Assembly: GCA_910575265.1 (NCBI GenBank)
Contig: CAJTEA010000009.1
Location: 62,001-126,000, forward strand
DNA length: 64,000 nt
From: Oscillospiraceae bacterium
Lineage (GTDB): Bacteria > Bacillota > Clostridia > Oscillospirales > Oscillospiraceae
Direction: 5' to 3'
Shown here: piece by piece, positions 50,303 through 59,094 of the stretch
How positions within the stretch are numbered: position 1 is the first letter of the stretch
Layout of the letters: the number at the start of each line of letters is the position of its first letter
The notes under the pieces: model-generated
What the model was told of the DNA's origin: nothing
The model's input: the letters and a program-made list of their open reading frames with translations, nothing else
Database searches by the model: none
Program-made: the position numbers and the translations under genes

Positions 50303-50581
50303 GATGAGCGGTGTGAGGCTGTAGAAATGGAACGCATAAGCGATCCGGTAGAAGCAGGTATTTTGAAGGAGATGTCAAGATGCCGCTTATAGAATATTCC
50401 GAAATACACCACTTATCAGAAAGCTCAAAAATGGCTGGAAGCAAACAAAAACTCGCTTCATGTAGTAAATAATAACTTCCGCATTTGAAAACCGTAAAAT
50501 CTTTCTTTGCTTTCCCGCCCTGCGGACGGAGAAACATCACAGATTTTCAACTGCGTTGGATATACCCTTTATCTGACACTC

Positions 50582-50654
50582 TCTGAGAACCTATATTCAT
50601 AACCGGGGGACGCTGGATAGGCGACGTTCAACGGTTATAAATACAGGTTCTCAG
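50582..50654. repeat. Large inverted repeat (23-nt arms)
   Basis: The arms at 50582-50604 and 50632-50654 pair at 21 of 23 positions around a 27-base loop. Possible structured RNA, terminator without T-run, or recombinase-binding site near the end of E1. Confidence 0.6.
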
Positions 50655-50701
50655 TTTCGTTTTTTGAGCTTCTACTCTATTGGGAACAGATCAGATACAG
50701 G

Positions 50702-50726
50702 GTTGCATCTTTTTTATCTACAGAAG
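50702..50726 (+). repeat. 25-bp element-end repeat, copy 1
   Basis: Identical to 54017-54041 and present in inverted form with one change at 54492-54514 (23 bases). Marks the end of E1. Confidence 0.85.
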
Positions 50727-50920
50727 AAATGTTAAGTTGACGAAATCTTTGTCAAAAAGTGCAGAAATCGAACAGAAATTGCCGCTTTATTGGTGCGTTT
50801 TTGCTTTCCAAAAAACAGACCGTAATGTAGTGAAATCGCTCTCTCTTTATTTGGACAATTTAATCATGTGCATTTTTATCTCATTTATACTGATTGAAAT
50901 TATTGGAGGAATATGATACC

Positions 50921-51388
50921 ATGGAAATGACAAGAAGCGAGCAAATCAAAGCTGGCCTGCAAAAAAGTTTTCGTAGCGGAAAATCTGCAAAAGCATCCAC
51001 AGTGTGCTATGGCTACAGAGTAACAGCAGAAGGTAACCTGATGGTCTATCCTGCGGAAGCCATCTATGTGTTCCATATTTTTGAGCGGTTTGCTGCTGGC
51101 GATAGCCTTGGGAAAATTTCCGCCTCGTTGGCTCGGATGGGTGTGCTGTCCCCTACAGGCAAAGAGATTTGGAGTAAAGAAACGATTTCAAAGATTCTCA
51201 ATAACGAGAAATATTGTGGTAACGTTGTTTTGGGCAAGACTCAGTTCAAAAACGGTGTGCAAATCACAAATAATGACTTGAATACTAAGACTGTCATGAT
51301 GAGCCATCATCCGGCGATTATCGCGAAGGATTTGTTTGAACTTGTCCAAACGGAGAAAAAGCGCAGGTGTCGCTCTTATAGAAAATAA
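50921..51388 (+). CDS. Recombinase-domain protein without catalytic domain
   Basis: The 155-aa product begins at the helix following the resolvase domain (RSEQIKAGLQKSFRSGKSAK). It contains VCYGYRVTAEGNLMVYPAEA, SLGKISASLARMGVLSPTGK and KETISKILNNEKYCGNVVLG. It has no catalytic Ser and no zinc ribbon. ATTGGAGG precedes the start at 50921. Eleven bases separate it from the catalytic recombinase gene at 51400, so the two may form a heteromer. Confidence 0.75.
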   Translation: MEMTRSEQIKAGLQKSFRSGKSAKASTVCYGYRVTAEGNLMVYPAEAIYVFHIFERFAAGDSLGKISASLARMGVLSPTGKEIWSKETISKILNNEKYCGNVVLGKTQFKNGVQITNNDLNTKTVMMSHHPAIIAKDLFELVQTEKKRRCRSYRK

Positions 51389-51399
51389 GAAGGGGGCAT

Positions 51400-52251
51400 A
51401 TGGGCACCACAAGAATAATTCCACTCAACAGTAAAAATCCACCAGAACTGAGAGTGGCAGCATATTGCCGGATTAGTACCCGAGCAGCTGAACAGCGATC
51501 CAGTTTAATGACACAGGAACGTTATTATGAGGATCATATCAAACAAAACCCAAGTTGGGTGTTCGCCGGTGTATATTCTGATATAGGGAGCGGGACACGC
51601 ATAAAGGGGCGGAACAGGTTCAAGGCATTACTATCAGCCTGCAAACGAGGTAAGATTGATATGACCCTCACGAAATCCGCTCATCGCTTTGCCCGCAACA
51701 CGGTCGACGCCTTAAAAACGATTCGGATGCTGAGAAGGTGGAACATTGACATCTATTTTGAGCAAGAGGATATCCATTCACTCTATGAAAGTTCTGAGTT
51801 TATGCTGACGTTGATTTGCGCCAGAGCGCAGGAAGAGAGTTTTTCCAAAAGCGAGGATATCAAGTGGGGACTGCGTAAATCATTTAAAAATCCTGATTCC
51901 AAATACTATCACCGGATATGTTACGGGTATACCCATGATCAGAACGGAAAACTCGTTATTGATGAGGAGCAGGCTGAGATTGTCCGCTTGATTTATGATA
52001 TGGCCGCATCGGGAGTCAGCTTTGCAAGGATATCTGCATATATGGAGGATATGGGGATCCCTTCGCCAAAGGGAAAGAAAGCTTGGAGTAAAGAAACTTT
52101 ACGAAAGATTCTTAGCAATGAAAAGTATAAAGGCTGTGTTAAGTTGCAAAAGACATTTGTAGATAATTATCTAGAGCATAAGCAGGTTAAAAATAAAGGA
52201 CAATTAGATATTTATCAGATAAACAACAATCATGAAGCAATTATTGATTAA
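51400..52251 (+). CDS. Serine recombinase lacking zinc ribbon and coiled coil
   Basis: The 283-aa protein has a complete resolvase domain (catalytic Ser in AAYCRISTRAAEQ, about 26; GSGTRIKGRNRFKALL; TKSAHRFARNTVDAL) and the Recombinase domain (RICYGYTHDQNGKLVIDEEQ). It ends at NNNHEAIID, exactly where longer relatives continue into the zinc ribbon. Either truncated or a naturally short partner of the gene at 50921. Related to the gene at 54750. Confidence 0.85.
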   Translation: MGTTRIIPLNSKNPPELRVAAYCRISTRAAEQRSSLMTQERYYEDHIKQNPSWVFAGVYSDIGSGTRIKGRNRFKALLSACKRGKIDMTLTKSAHRFARNTVDALKTIRMLRRWNIDIYFEQEDIHSLYESSEFMLTLICARAQEESFSKSEDIKWGLRKSFKNPDSKYYHRICYGYTHDQNGKLVIDEEQAEIVRLIYDMAASGVSFARISAYMEDMGIPSPKGKKAWSKETLRKILSNEKYKGCVKLQKTFVDNYLEHKQVKNKGQLDIYQINNNHEAIID

Positions 52252-52307
52252 AACTGCAGGTTGCTTTGTATACAATCCCACTTCTGAATGGAGCGTTTAA
52301 TGCCAAA

Positions 52308-53999
52308 ATGGACAGATTATCATTTGAACAATTTCTTGATCTGATGGACAAAGAGGATGGGTTTTACCGAGACGATAATTTGTGGGAAACGGTCACCTAT
52401 TACTATGAACCTCTGCTGGAGACCGGGATCGGCGTGGAGGTATCCGCCGATGCGGAATGTGTGGATATTTTTCGTTCTTTTGGGTATACGGACTTCTCCA
52501 AATATGAAAGAGAGCAAAATGCATACACAGAGGAAGAGATTGCGGGTGACGAGTGCGAATACCTTCAGGAACGGTATTTCGCACTGTTTTTAAGGAATAA
52601 GGGAGTGCATTATGTCTGCACCTGGGACGACGGTGCGTATATGTGTCGAGGCCGCACAAACAGGATTGGTTACAGGAATCTTCCATACTGCAAGAATACG
52701 GTGTCCATAGTGGAGGAGTTTTTGAACCTGTGCGAGGAATTTGACCGGCTGACCGAAAGAGCAAAGGGGCTTACTATTCGAAACCGGCTGGCTGCTGATT
52801 ACGTAAAACGCCAGGGCTACCCTGGCAGGCTGCCAGTGGAACTGGAGACGGGCAAAATTGAACTGTACCGTGAGAGCCTTAAGGTAGACGAAACCTTTTT
52901 GCTGCAAAGCCTCTACATAGGACAAGAGTACGCTCTTTTTTCAGAGAGGGAGCAAGTCATCTGGGCCTCGGCTGCTGATCTCCAAGTGTTTTTGGGCCTG
53001 GTAAAATGCTGTGAATACTATGGAGACGTGGATTATTTTTTAATTGGCAGTCATCTGATCGGGGTGAGCCGCTATTTTATATGGATCGGTTCTTACGGAA
53101 GATGTTTGCCGGATCACTATCCCATGCGCTATGAGCAAGGGCGAATCATAGAACAGATCCGATCCTTTTTGCCTTATGCAGATTCGATTCTGCGGGATCT
53201 CTATTTCAAGGAATATCAGGAGCGCCTCGGGCATGGTTCAGATGTTTGTATTTTTACGGAAGGGCCTACTGACTGGAAGCATTTAAAATTTCATCTGAAC
53301 CGACTGGAAAAGCGCTTTACCCGAGGCCCGAATATCCGCTTTCATGAATATGAGCCAACCGACAGCCCGGTTGAAGCAGCGCATAAGATGGACATGGGCG
53401 GCAATTTGTTGTGTGACATGTGCTTTTCGTTTTCAAAAAAAGAAAATGAAGAAATTTACATTTTTATTGCGGATCGGGACAGGGAAGACGTGGTAAAAAA
53501 GCTGTCGCCCAAGGATACGGACCAGCCTTTCCGTGCCTGGGGGAATCATGTATATTCAATTGTGCTGCCGATTCCCGAACACAGAATATCGACCCCGAGG
53601 ATCTGCATTGAACATTACTACTCTGATGCGGAGATAAAAGCGGAATTTATGTGCGCGGATGGAATCAAGCGCAGATTATACATAGGGAATGAATTTGACC
53701 AATACGGAAGGGCAATCAACCTTGATCGATTTTGTGTCAACCGTGAGGCATGCGGAAGCGATAGCGTACGAATCATCAGCGGCTCCGGAAAAAAGGAGCG
53801 CGTCATATCACTTACAAAGGACGATGGCACAAACTATGCGCTAAGTAAAGCACTGTTTGTCGAGCATGTCTGTAATAATGAACTGCAAATCAGTAGGGAC
53901 ACGGAAAAAGCATTTGAAAAGCTGTTTGAAGTGATTCGTAAGATAAAACAGTACGATGAGCAGTTAAAGACACAAGAACGTGCAGAAACGCAGAATTAG
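52308..53999 (+). CDS. TOPRIM-like protein with novel N-terminal domain
   Basis: This 563-aa protein (start could instead be TTG 52266) has a C-terminal half that looks like a TOPRIM fold: an EGxTD motif VCIFTEGPTDWKHLKF (about 322-337), then IFIADRDRED (about 390) as the acidic DxD. OLD nucleases and AriB-type toxins use this arrangement. The N-terminal 300 residues (LSFEQFLDLMDKEDGFYRDD onward) match nothing I know. No P-loop partner is adjacent. It is the sole cargo of E2, so a nuclease/toxin defence role is a reasonable inference, not shown. Confidence 0.7.
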   Translation: MDRLSFEQFLDLMDKEDGFYRDDNLWETVTYYYEPLLETGIGVEVSADAECVDIFRSFGYTDFSKYEREQNAYTEEEIAGDECEYLQERYFALFLRNKGVHYVCTWDDGAYMCRGRTNRIGYRNLPYCKNTVSIVEEFLNLCEEFDRLTERAKGLTIRNRLAADYVKRQGYPGRLPVELETGKIELYRESLKVDETFLLQSLYIGQEYALFSEREQVIWASAADLQVFLGLVKCCEYYGDVDYFLIGSHLIGVSRYFIWIGSYGRCLPDHYPMRYEQGRIIEQIRSFLPYADSILRDLYFKEYQERLGHGSDVCIFTEGPTDWKHLKFHLNRLEKRFTRGPNIRFHEYEPTDSPVEAAHKMDMGGNLLCDMCFSFSKKENEEIYIFIADRDREDVVKKLSPKDTDQPFRAWGNHVYSIVLPIPEHRISTPRICIEHYYSDAEIKAEFMCADGIKRRLYIGNEFDQYGRAINLDRFCVNREACGSDSVRIISGSGKKERVISLTKDDGTNYALSKALFVEHVCNNELQISRDTEKAFEKLFEVIRKIKQYDEQLKTQERAETQN

Positions 54000-54016
54000 T
54001 AGGTAGCGAAGTCCTC

Positions 54017-54041
54017 GTTGCATCTTTTTTATCTACAGAAG
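54017..54041 (+). repeat. 25-bp element-end repeat, copy 2
   Basis: Identical to 50702-50726. It abuts the element D recombinase fragment at the TTC joint (54042-54044). Confidence 0.85.
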
Positions 54042-54044
54042 GAA

Positions 54045-54489
54045 AATTGTCCACTCGCTCTCGTCAACATAGTGGCTCTTTTTGTCCTTGAAGTGCTTAC
54101 GGGTCTTGAAATTGACGGTATGGCCCAGGTATTCCCGCTTTTTCAGAATGTGGACGATGGTGGAGGAACCCCAGCCGTAAATGTCCTTGACTGGCTTGGT
54201 GCGGTTCACGCCCGCGTTAAATCTCGCCAGATGTACCGATGGAATTTCAACCTTGTCCCGGGTCAGTTGGGTGGCGATTTGATAGGGGCCGTAGCCCGCC
54301 AGCGTCATGGCGAAGATGCGCCGCACCACGGCGGCAGCTTCTTCATCCACCAGCCAGTGTTCCCGCTTTTCATCCCACAGATAGCCGTAGATCACCGTCC
54401 CGGTCAGATGCTTGCCGCTCATGCCCTTGGCTTTGAATACCGACTTGATTTTGCGGCTCGTGTCACGGGCATAAAATTCGTACATGATA
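54045..54489 (-). pseudogene. Element D large serine recombinase, middle fragment
   Basis: About 148 codons run from IMYEFYARDTSRKIKSVFKA through GTVIYGYLWDEKREHWLVDE, then AAAVVRRIFAMTLAGYGPYQ to HYVDESEWTIF. It fits directly before the C-terminal fragment at 44222-45274. Both its ends are element junctions: E2 on the left, X on the right. The catalytic N-terminus must be beyond the window. Confidence 0.88.
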
Positions 54490-54491
54490 TT

Positions 54492-54514
54492 CCTTCTGTA
54501 GAGAAAAAAGATGC
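54492..54514 (-). repeat. Element-end repeat, inverted copy 3 (left end of X)
   Basis: Complement of the 25-bp repeat with one substitution (CTACAGAAGG kept). It joins the recombinase fragment at TTC, 450 bases from copy 2 and facing it. Confidence 0.85.
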
Positions 54515-54593
54515 AGGCCGGTAACCGTTGCGGCGCAACGGGTTTGAAGAAATGCCACTCGACCTGCTGGAATTGTGGCTACAACAGAAAAGC

Positions 54594-54636
54594 GTCCGGC
54601 AGGGTGGGAACTAATTTTGTTCCCGCCCTGCCGGAC
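54594..54636 (-). terminator. Long hairpin terminator after the phosphoesterase relic
   Basis: 18-bp arms (54594-54611 and 54619-54636, one G-T mismatch) with a 7-base loop follow the stop of the fragment at 54642. A T-rich run (TTTTC) follows on the minus strand. Confidence 0.7.
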
Positions 54637-54641
54637 ACTTT

Positions 54642-54743
54642 TCACAGCTTCGGTCTGATGATCCGCTCGTACAGCAGAACATATTTCTTTTGGATGACCC
54701 TGTCCATGTGGTAATGTCCGAAGATGTGGTATTTGAACTTGCA
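54642..54743 (-). pseudogene. C-terminal relic of a metallophosphoesterase
   Basis: About 33 codons end in FGHYHMDRVIQKKYVLLYER and IIRPKL. FGHYH is the last metal-binding motif of calcineurin-like phosphoesterases. In-frame stops (TGA TAG) lie just upstream, so only the tail remains. Confidence 0.6.
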
Positions 54744-54749
54744 CCGCTA

Positions 54750-56399
54750 TCAGTTCAGTTTTTTGTCAACCTCCAGCCCTGGATAGCGGAACTTGACCCG
54801 GATGGTCTCAGCGTCCAGGACGGTGATCTGTTCCACAAACTTGCGGGTGATGGCGTCATCGTATGCGGCGAATTTCGTTTCCCTCCGCTCAACAAATTCC
54901 CGCAGGCTGTTCATCCGGGCCGCTTGGCCAGCCTGCCGCTCATCCGCCTGCTGGAGCGTCCCAAGCTGGTGCAGGATGCTCTCCCTCTCCTCCGCGATTT
55001 CTCTGAGCCGGGCGTTCAATTCTTTGTTTTCCGTATCCTCCGGCAACGCCAGCGCCTGTTCCATCAGCACCGCCTGTTCCGCCGTCAGGGCCGTCAGCCG
55101 CTGCCGCAGGGCGAGGGGATCAACCCCGCCGCACTCCTGTCCCTGCTGGACAAGGCTGGCGATGTCCAAGAACTCCTCCGTGATCTCCTGCCCGGTTTGG
55201 TCGAGGCCGTTGATGGCCTCCAGGATGGCCCGGTGCAGCTTATCTTCATCCAGCGTGGGGGAGTTGTGGCAGAATTTCGTGCCGAACTCCAGCCGGGAGA
55301 CACAGCGCCAGACAATGCGCTTTTTGCCGTTTCTGGCCCAGGTACACCGCTTATAGGGTGTACCGCACTCCCCGCACACCAGCAGTTCACTGAGGGCGTA
55401 CTTGGCGGAGTATTTGCCCTGCTCGGTCTTGCCCGTTTTCTGCATCACCTTCCGCTTGCTGGCCCTGCGGGCCATCTCCTCCCGCACCTGATAGAAGATC
55501 TCCTTCGGAATGATGGGCGGGTGATTGTTCTCCACATACACCATAGGGCGCTCACCCTGGTTTTTCTTCACCGTCTTGCTGATGCAGTCGGTGGTGTAGG
55601 TCTTTTGCAGCAGGGCATCGCCAATGTATTTTTCATTGACCAGGATGTTGTGGATCACCTGATATGTCCAGCTCTGAACCCCGCAGGAGGTGGGAACCTT
55701 GTCCTTCTCCAGCTCCGCTTTGATCTGGCCCAGGCTACACCCGTCCAAGTAGCGGCGAAAGATACGCTTTACCGTCTCCGCTTCCTCTGTGATGATTTCC
55801 GGCTGGCCGTCAGGCCCCCGCCGGTAGCCCAGCAGCTTCCGGTACTGGAACGGCACCTTCCCCGCCTCCCGGATCTTTTGGATGCCCCAGGACGTTGCTT
55901 TGCTGATGGACTCGCTCTCCGCCTGGGCAAAGCCGCTGAACAGGGTGAGCAGGAACTCGCTGGACTCGGTCAAAGTATTGATATTTTCCTTTTCGAAGAT
56001 CACGCCGATACCGTTGGCCCGGAGCATCCGCACCACCTCCAGGCTGTCCACCGTGTTCCGGGCGAAGCGGGAGAGGGATTTGGTGAGGATCAGGTCGATG
56101 CGGCCCCGCTTGCAGGCGGCGATCATCCGCTTGAACTCTGTCCGCTTTTTCATGCTCGTGCCGGTGATGCCTCTATCGGCGTAGATGCCGGCCATCTCCC
56201 AATCAGGATTTTCGTTGATCTTCTGGGTGTAGTAGGCTTTCTGGGCGGTGTAGCTGGTGAGCTGCTCCTCACTGTCGGTGGACACCCGGCAGTAGGCGGC
56301 CACCCGCTGGCGGCGGCCAGAGGCCCGTCCAGGGGCCGATACCGGCTTCGTGGCGGGGATGATGCGTATCTTCCGTTCCCGCTGTACGGTCTGTTCCAT
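54750..56399 (-). CDS. Large serine recombinase, X cluster gene 3
   Basis: The 549-aa enzyme has its catalytic Ser in VAAYCRVSTDSEEQ (about 37), YADRGITGTSMKKRTEF, TKSLSRFARNTVDSL and the Recombinase domain from about 185. The zinc ribbon is LVCGECGTPYKRCTW, followed by a coiled coil and a C-terminal VEQITVLDAETIRVKFRYPG. Full length. Last gene of the cluster, next to the element end. Closest relative in the window is the short recombinase at 51400. Confidence 0.93.
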   Translation of the reverse strand: MEQTVQRERKIRIIPATKPVSAPGRASGRRQRVAAYCRVSTDSEEQLTSYTAQKAYYTQKINENPDWEMAGIYADRGITGTSMKKRTEFKRMIAACKRGRIDLILTKSLSRFARNTVDSLEVVRMLRANGIGVIFEKENINTLTESSEFLLTLFSGFAQAESESISKATSWGIQKIREAGKVPFQYRKLLGYRRGPDGQPEIITEEAETVKRIFRRYLDGCSLGQIKAELEKDKVPTSCGVQSWTYQVIHNILVNEKYIGDALLQKTYTTDCISKTVKKNQGERPMVYVENNHPPIIPKEIFYQVREEMARRASKRKVMQKTGKTEQGKYSAKYALSELLVCGECGTPYKRCTWARNGKKRIVWRCVSRLEFGTKFCHNSPTLDEDKLHRAILEAINGLDQTGQEITEEFLDIASLVQQGQECGGVDPLALRQRLTALTAEQAVLMEQALALPEDTENKELNARLREIAEERESILHQLGTLQQADERQAGQAARMNSLREFVERRETKFAAYDDAITRKFVEQITVLDAETIRVKFRYPGLEVDKKLN

Positions 56400-56429
56400 G
56401 ACGGCTCCTTTCCCAATCGTATTGGACTG

Positions 56430-57194
56430 TCACTTAAAAGCCACTGCCACCGCGTTGTCCGCAGTGATGGTGATATATTTTAGCGCCTGTGCGTAGGCTT
56501 TTTCCCTGATCAGACGCTGGGTGTCCGGCGAGGCTGCCGGTGTTTCAAAGCAGGCGTACCGTGCGGAGATGCCCTGCAAAATCAGGGCCACCACATCTTC
56601 CGGGCGTTCCGGCTTCTCCAGCCCACGGTTGATAGCGTTGGTCAGGCGGACGGTGTCCTCGGAGGGGGTGTAGCCACTCTCTGCCGGTGGTGTGTACTCC
56701 GCCGCCTGCCGTTCCACCTCCGCCAGCAGGTCGGCATCGGGGATGATGACTTCCCCACCGCACTGGACGCACCGAAGGTACAGTGTGTCTGGCCTGTGAA
56801 CGCTGCTGAACCACCGCTTCAGGCATCCTCCGCAGGGACAGCGCAGGGTCTCCCGCAGGGCAGAGACCGGGCGGTACTTGGGATCTCGTTTCCCCCATTT
56901 CTTTTGCAGCAGATCTTGGACAGCCTGAAAGGTTTCGCTGCCGATCAGGACAGGGTAATCATCGGCGCCCATGTAACGCTCATTTCTGAGGATAAACGAG
57001 ATCCTGAACTTGGTCCACACAGGCCGCTCCGGGCTGTAGAGAATGCCCTCGGCGTTCAGCGTGTCCGATATCTCCCGCTGTAGGTTTCCTTCGAGGTAGA
57101 GGCCGAACACCCTGCTGACCACCGCCGCCTCCTGGGGCTGGGGAACCAGCTTCCCGTCCATGATCTGATAGCCATACAGCACCTTCCGATTCAT
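56430..57194 (-). CDS. Recombinase-like protein without catalytic domain, X cluster gene 2
   Basis: The 254-aa product begins at the Recombinase domain (MNRKVLYGYQIMDGKLVPQP, then EAAVVSRVFGLYLEGNLQRE). A zinc ribbon (LRCPCGGCLKRWF and CVQCGG) and a helical C-terminus follow. The resolvase domain with the catalytic Ser is absent by design: the start overlaps gene 1 by four bases and GAGATGAATCGG is a coupled start. Likely a DNA-binding subunit working with genes 1 and 3. Confidence 0.85.
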   Translation of the reverse strand: MNRKVLYGYQIMDGKLVPQPQEAAVVSRVFGLYLEGNLQREISDTLNAEGILYSPERPVWTKFRISFILRNERYMGADDYPVLIGSETFQAVQDLLQKKWGKRDPKYRPVSALRETLRCPCGGCLKRWFSSVHRPDTLYLRCVQCGGEVIIPDADLLAEVERQAAEYTPPAESGYTPSEDTVRLTNAINRGLEKPERPEDVVALILQGISARYACFETPAASPDTQRLIREKAYAQALKYITITADNAVAVAFK

Positions 57195-58561
57195 CTCTCG
57201 TCCTCCCCGATTTGTTCCGTTACCTCGATGCCGCCGTACAGCCGAAACCGCAGGGCAGTGGGGCTGGCCACGATCTGCTCGACCAGCTCCGCAAACAGGG
57301 CTTCATCGAATTTCTCCAGCCGTTCCGGGCCTTGGCGGATGGTGTCTGCCGTCTGGCGCAGGGCCTCCGCCGCCTCGCCAATGTCATCATTCTTCAGCAG
57401 CCTCCGGCGCTTGGCCCGGAGTTGGGTCAGTTGTGCGTTATTGACCGCCATCTGGGCGGCGCAGGCGTCCGCATCCAGCAGGCCGTTGGCGCGGAGCTTA
57501 CTGATCTTATAGCCGCGCTCGGTGGCCTGGGCGATGGCCTGGTTGACCTCCAGCATGGCGGGGTTGCCCCGCTGCAGGGCTGTCTCCAGTGAATCCATCT
57601 GACTCAGGGCGGGCCGCAGGATGACGCCCTCATGGAGCCTCAGCTTGTTGTACATCCGCAGGAAGGCGGCGTAGATGGCCTCCTCCGGGATGGGGCCTGT
57701 CGCACAGTTGGAGGCTTTCCGCTGGTGGCGGCCACAACTCCAGGTGGCGGAGCCTTTCCGGGTCACATGGCGGTAAAGTGTGAAACCGCAGATCCCGCAG
57801 CACATTTTCCGGGACAGCGGGTAGACTCCATCCGGGCCGTAGATTTTCTTCTTTTTCATTGCCCGCAGGGCCTGGGCCTTGTCGAACACCTCCCGGCTGA
57901 CGATAGCGGGGTGGGTCCCCTCCACATAGAATTGGTCCACCTCGCCCTGGTTGATCTTCTGGACGAAGGGAAAGCCGGTTTTGTAGGTTTTTTGGCAGAG
58001 GGTATCGCCCACATATTTCTCATTGGACAGCCAGTAGTAGATTTCCCTGGTGGTCCAGTGGACGTTGCCCTTTCGATCCCGGATGCCCCGGCGGATCAGC
58101 TCATTGGCAATGTCTTTGGCACTTTTTCCGCCGAGGTAGGCGTCAAATACCCATCGGATGATCTCCGCCTCCTCCGGGACGATCTCCAGATCCCTCCGGT
58201 TTACCAGCCGGTAGCCGTAGGGGGCTTTCGTTGTGATGAACTCGCCCCGCTCCATTCTCCGGCGATAGCTCTGATGGCTATTCTGCGAGATGGAGATGGA
58301 CTCCTGCTGGGCCAGGGAACCGGAAACGCTCACCATCAATTCTGTGGTGAGCGTTCCGGTGTCGATATTCTCTTTTTCAAACTGGACGGTCACGCCAAGC
58401 CGCGTCAGCTCCCGCAGGGCGGCGAGGCAGTCCTTGGTGTTCCGGGAGAAGCGGGACATGGATTTCACCAGCACCCGGTCGATCCTGCCCTTCCGGCAGT
58501 CGGCCATCAGGCGGTTGAAATCCTCCCGCCTGTCCATTTTCGTGCCGCTCACCGCTTCATC
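57191..58561 (-). pseudogene. Large serine recombinase, X cluster gene 1, 5' truncated
   Basis: About 457 codons begin at DEAVSGTKMDRREDFNRLMA, skipping the first 60 or so residues that include the catalytic Ser motif. Downstream VKSMSRFSRNTKDCL, the Recombinase domain, the zinc ribbon KMCCGICGFTLYRH and the C-terminal region are intact. The break (about 58561) is the end of element G. A TTG at 58573 gives an open frame, but the product could not be catalytic. Confidence 0.85.
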
Positions 58562-58659
58562 CGCTAATGTCAAGCACGGAACAAAAACAAATTGTAAACA
58601 AACCGTGAACGATGTCGAATATGAGAAATTGGCTTTATTTCATGGCAAGCGAGTTAATT

Positions 58660-58705
58660 TTTCTGAGGGGATTCTCCGCCCAAGTCCCCGGAGGGAGAAT
58701 CCCCT
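58660..58705 (-). terminator. Terminator of the G recombinase cluster
   Basis: AGGGGATTCTCC (58666-58677) and GGAGAATCCCCT (58694-58705) are perfectly complementary, ten bases behind the last stop. A-rich/T-rich sequence follows on the minus strand. Confidence 0.75.
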
Positions 58706-58716
58706 TTGTGCTACGC

Positions 58717-59094
58717 TCAATTTGCCACGCTTGCTTTCATCAGCTCATGCAGTATCTCGGTGGCCGTCTGCGGGACCATGCCATCGGCACAGACCACTTC
58801 GACAAGCCGATCTTCCAGCCAGCGCAGATAAGCGTCCGTCTTTACCACGTCCCGGCCCAAGCGGGAGAGGTTTGCTACCAGCAGAAGGTCAACTTTCCCA
58901 GCGTCTACCGCATTAGAAACCTCGGTCAGCCCCCGGCGGGAAAAGTCCAGTCCGCTGGCCTGTTCTGCGGTAGTACCTGCGATCTCAAAGCCCTGCTTTT
59001 CGGCAAACGCCTCCAATGCTGCCTGTTGAGATGCCAGCGCACGAGCGTCAGGGTACGCGACCCTGCAATAAATCCAGGTCCTTTTATGCTCCAT
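58717..59094 (-). CDS. Small resolvase-domain protein with Ala at the catalytic position, G cluster gene 4
   Basis: The 125-aa product is a bare resolvase domain: WIYCRVAYPDARALASQQAA, GLDFSRRGLTEVSNAVDAGK, VDLLLVANLSRLGRDVVK. Where active recombinases have CRVS or TRLS, this one has CRVA, so the nucleophile appears to be missing. Start at 59094 is spaced from GGAGAG and overlaps gene 3 by 11 bases. Possibly a regulatory partner (for example a directionality subunit) that dimerizes with the active enzymes. Confidence 0.82.
   Translation of the reverse strand: MEHKRTWIYCRVAYPDARALASQQAALEAFAEKQGFEIAGTTAEQASGLDFSRRGLTEVSNAVDAGKVDLLLVANLSRLGRDVVKTDAYLRWLEDRLVEVVCADGMVPQTATEILHELMKASVAN

Larger units (their letters stand above)
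45275..50726. mobile_element. Element E1: insertion in the element D recombinase gene, carries the CHAT operon
   Basis: The left end is the break in the recombinase gene at 45274. The right end is marked by a 25-bp sequence (50702-50726) identical to the end of E2 (54017-54041). Inside are a recombinase-like gene without catalytic domain (45469), the CHAT-STAND-TPR gene and a small overlapping gene. No complete recombinase is encoded, so it may depend on the E2 or X enzymes. Confidence 0.65.
50303..50920 (+). other. Gene-free region with long hairpin and element boundary
   Basis: No gene is supported. It holds a 23-bp-armed inverted repeat (50582-50654) and the 25-bp boundary repeat (50702-50726) between E1 and E2. 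Confidence 0.5.
50727..54041. mobile_element. Element E2: recombinase pair plus TOPRIM gene
   Basis: A 3.3-kb unit bounded by direct 25-bp repeats (50702-50726 and 54017-54041). It contains two adjacent recombinase-family genes and a TOPRIM-like gene, all rightward. The simplest reading is that E2 integrated at the right end of E1 (tandem accretion) and recreated the same end sequence. Confidence 0.65.
54493..58561. mobile_element. Element X: left arm with three-gene recombinase cluster
   Basis: It begins at the same terminal sequence as E2 but in opposite orientation, inside the element D recombinase gene. It carries a phosphoesterase relic and three recombinase genes reading toward the end. 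The first recombinase gene is broken at about 58561 by element G; the rest of X should continue beyond the window. Confidence 0.65.

Noticed and set aside
54017-54514. Facing 23-25 bp inverted repeats considered as a small IS or MITE
   Set aside because: The 450 bases between are a recombinase gene fragment continuous with the one at 44222-45274; the repeats are ends of two larger elements.
54690-56483. Long plus-strand frame opposite the X recombinase
   Set aside because: Complement of a high-GC recombinase gene, with no recognisable protein features.
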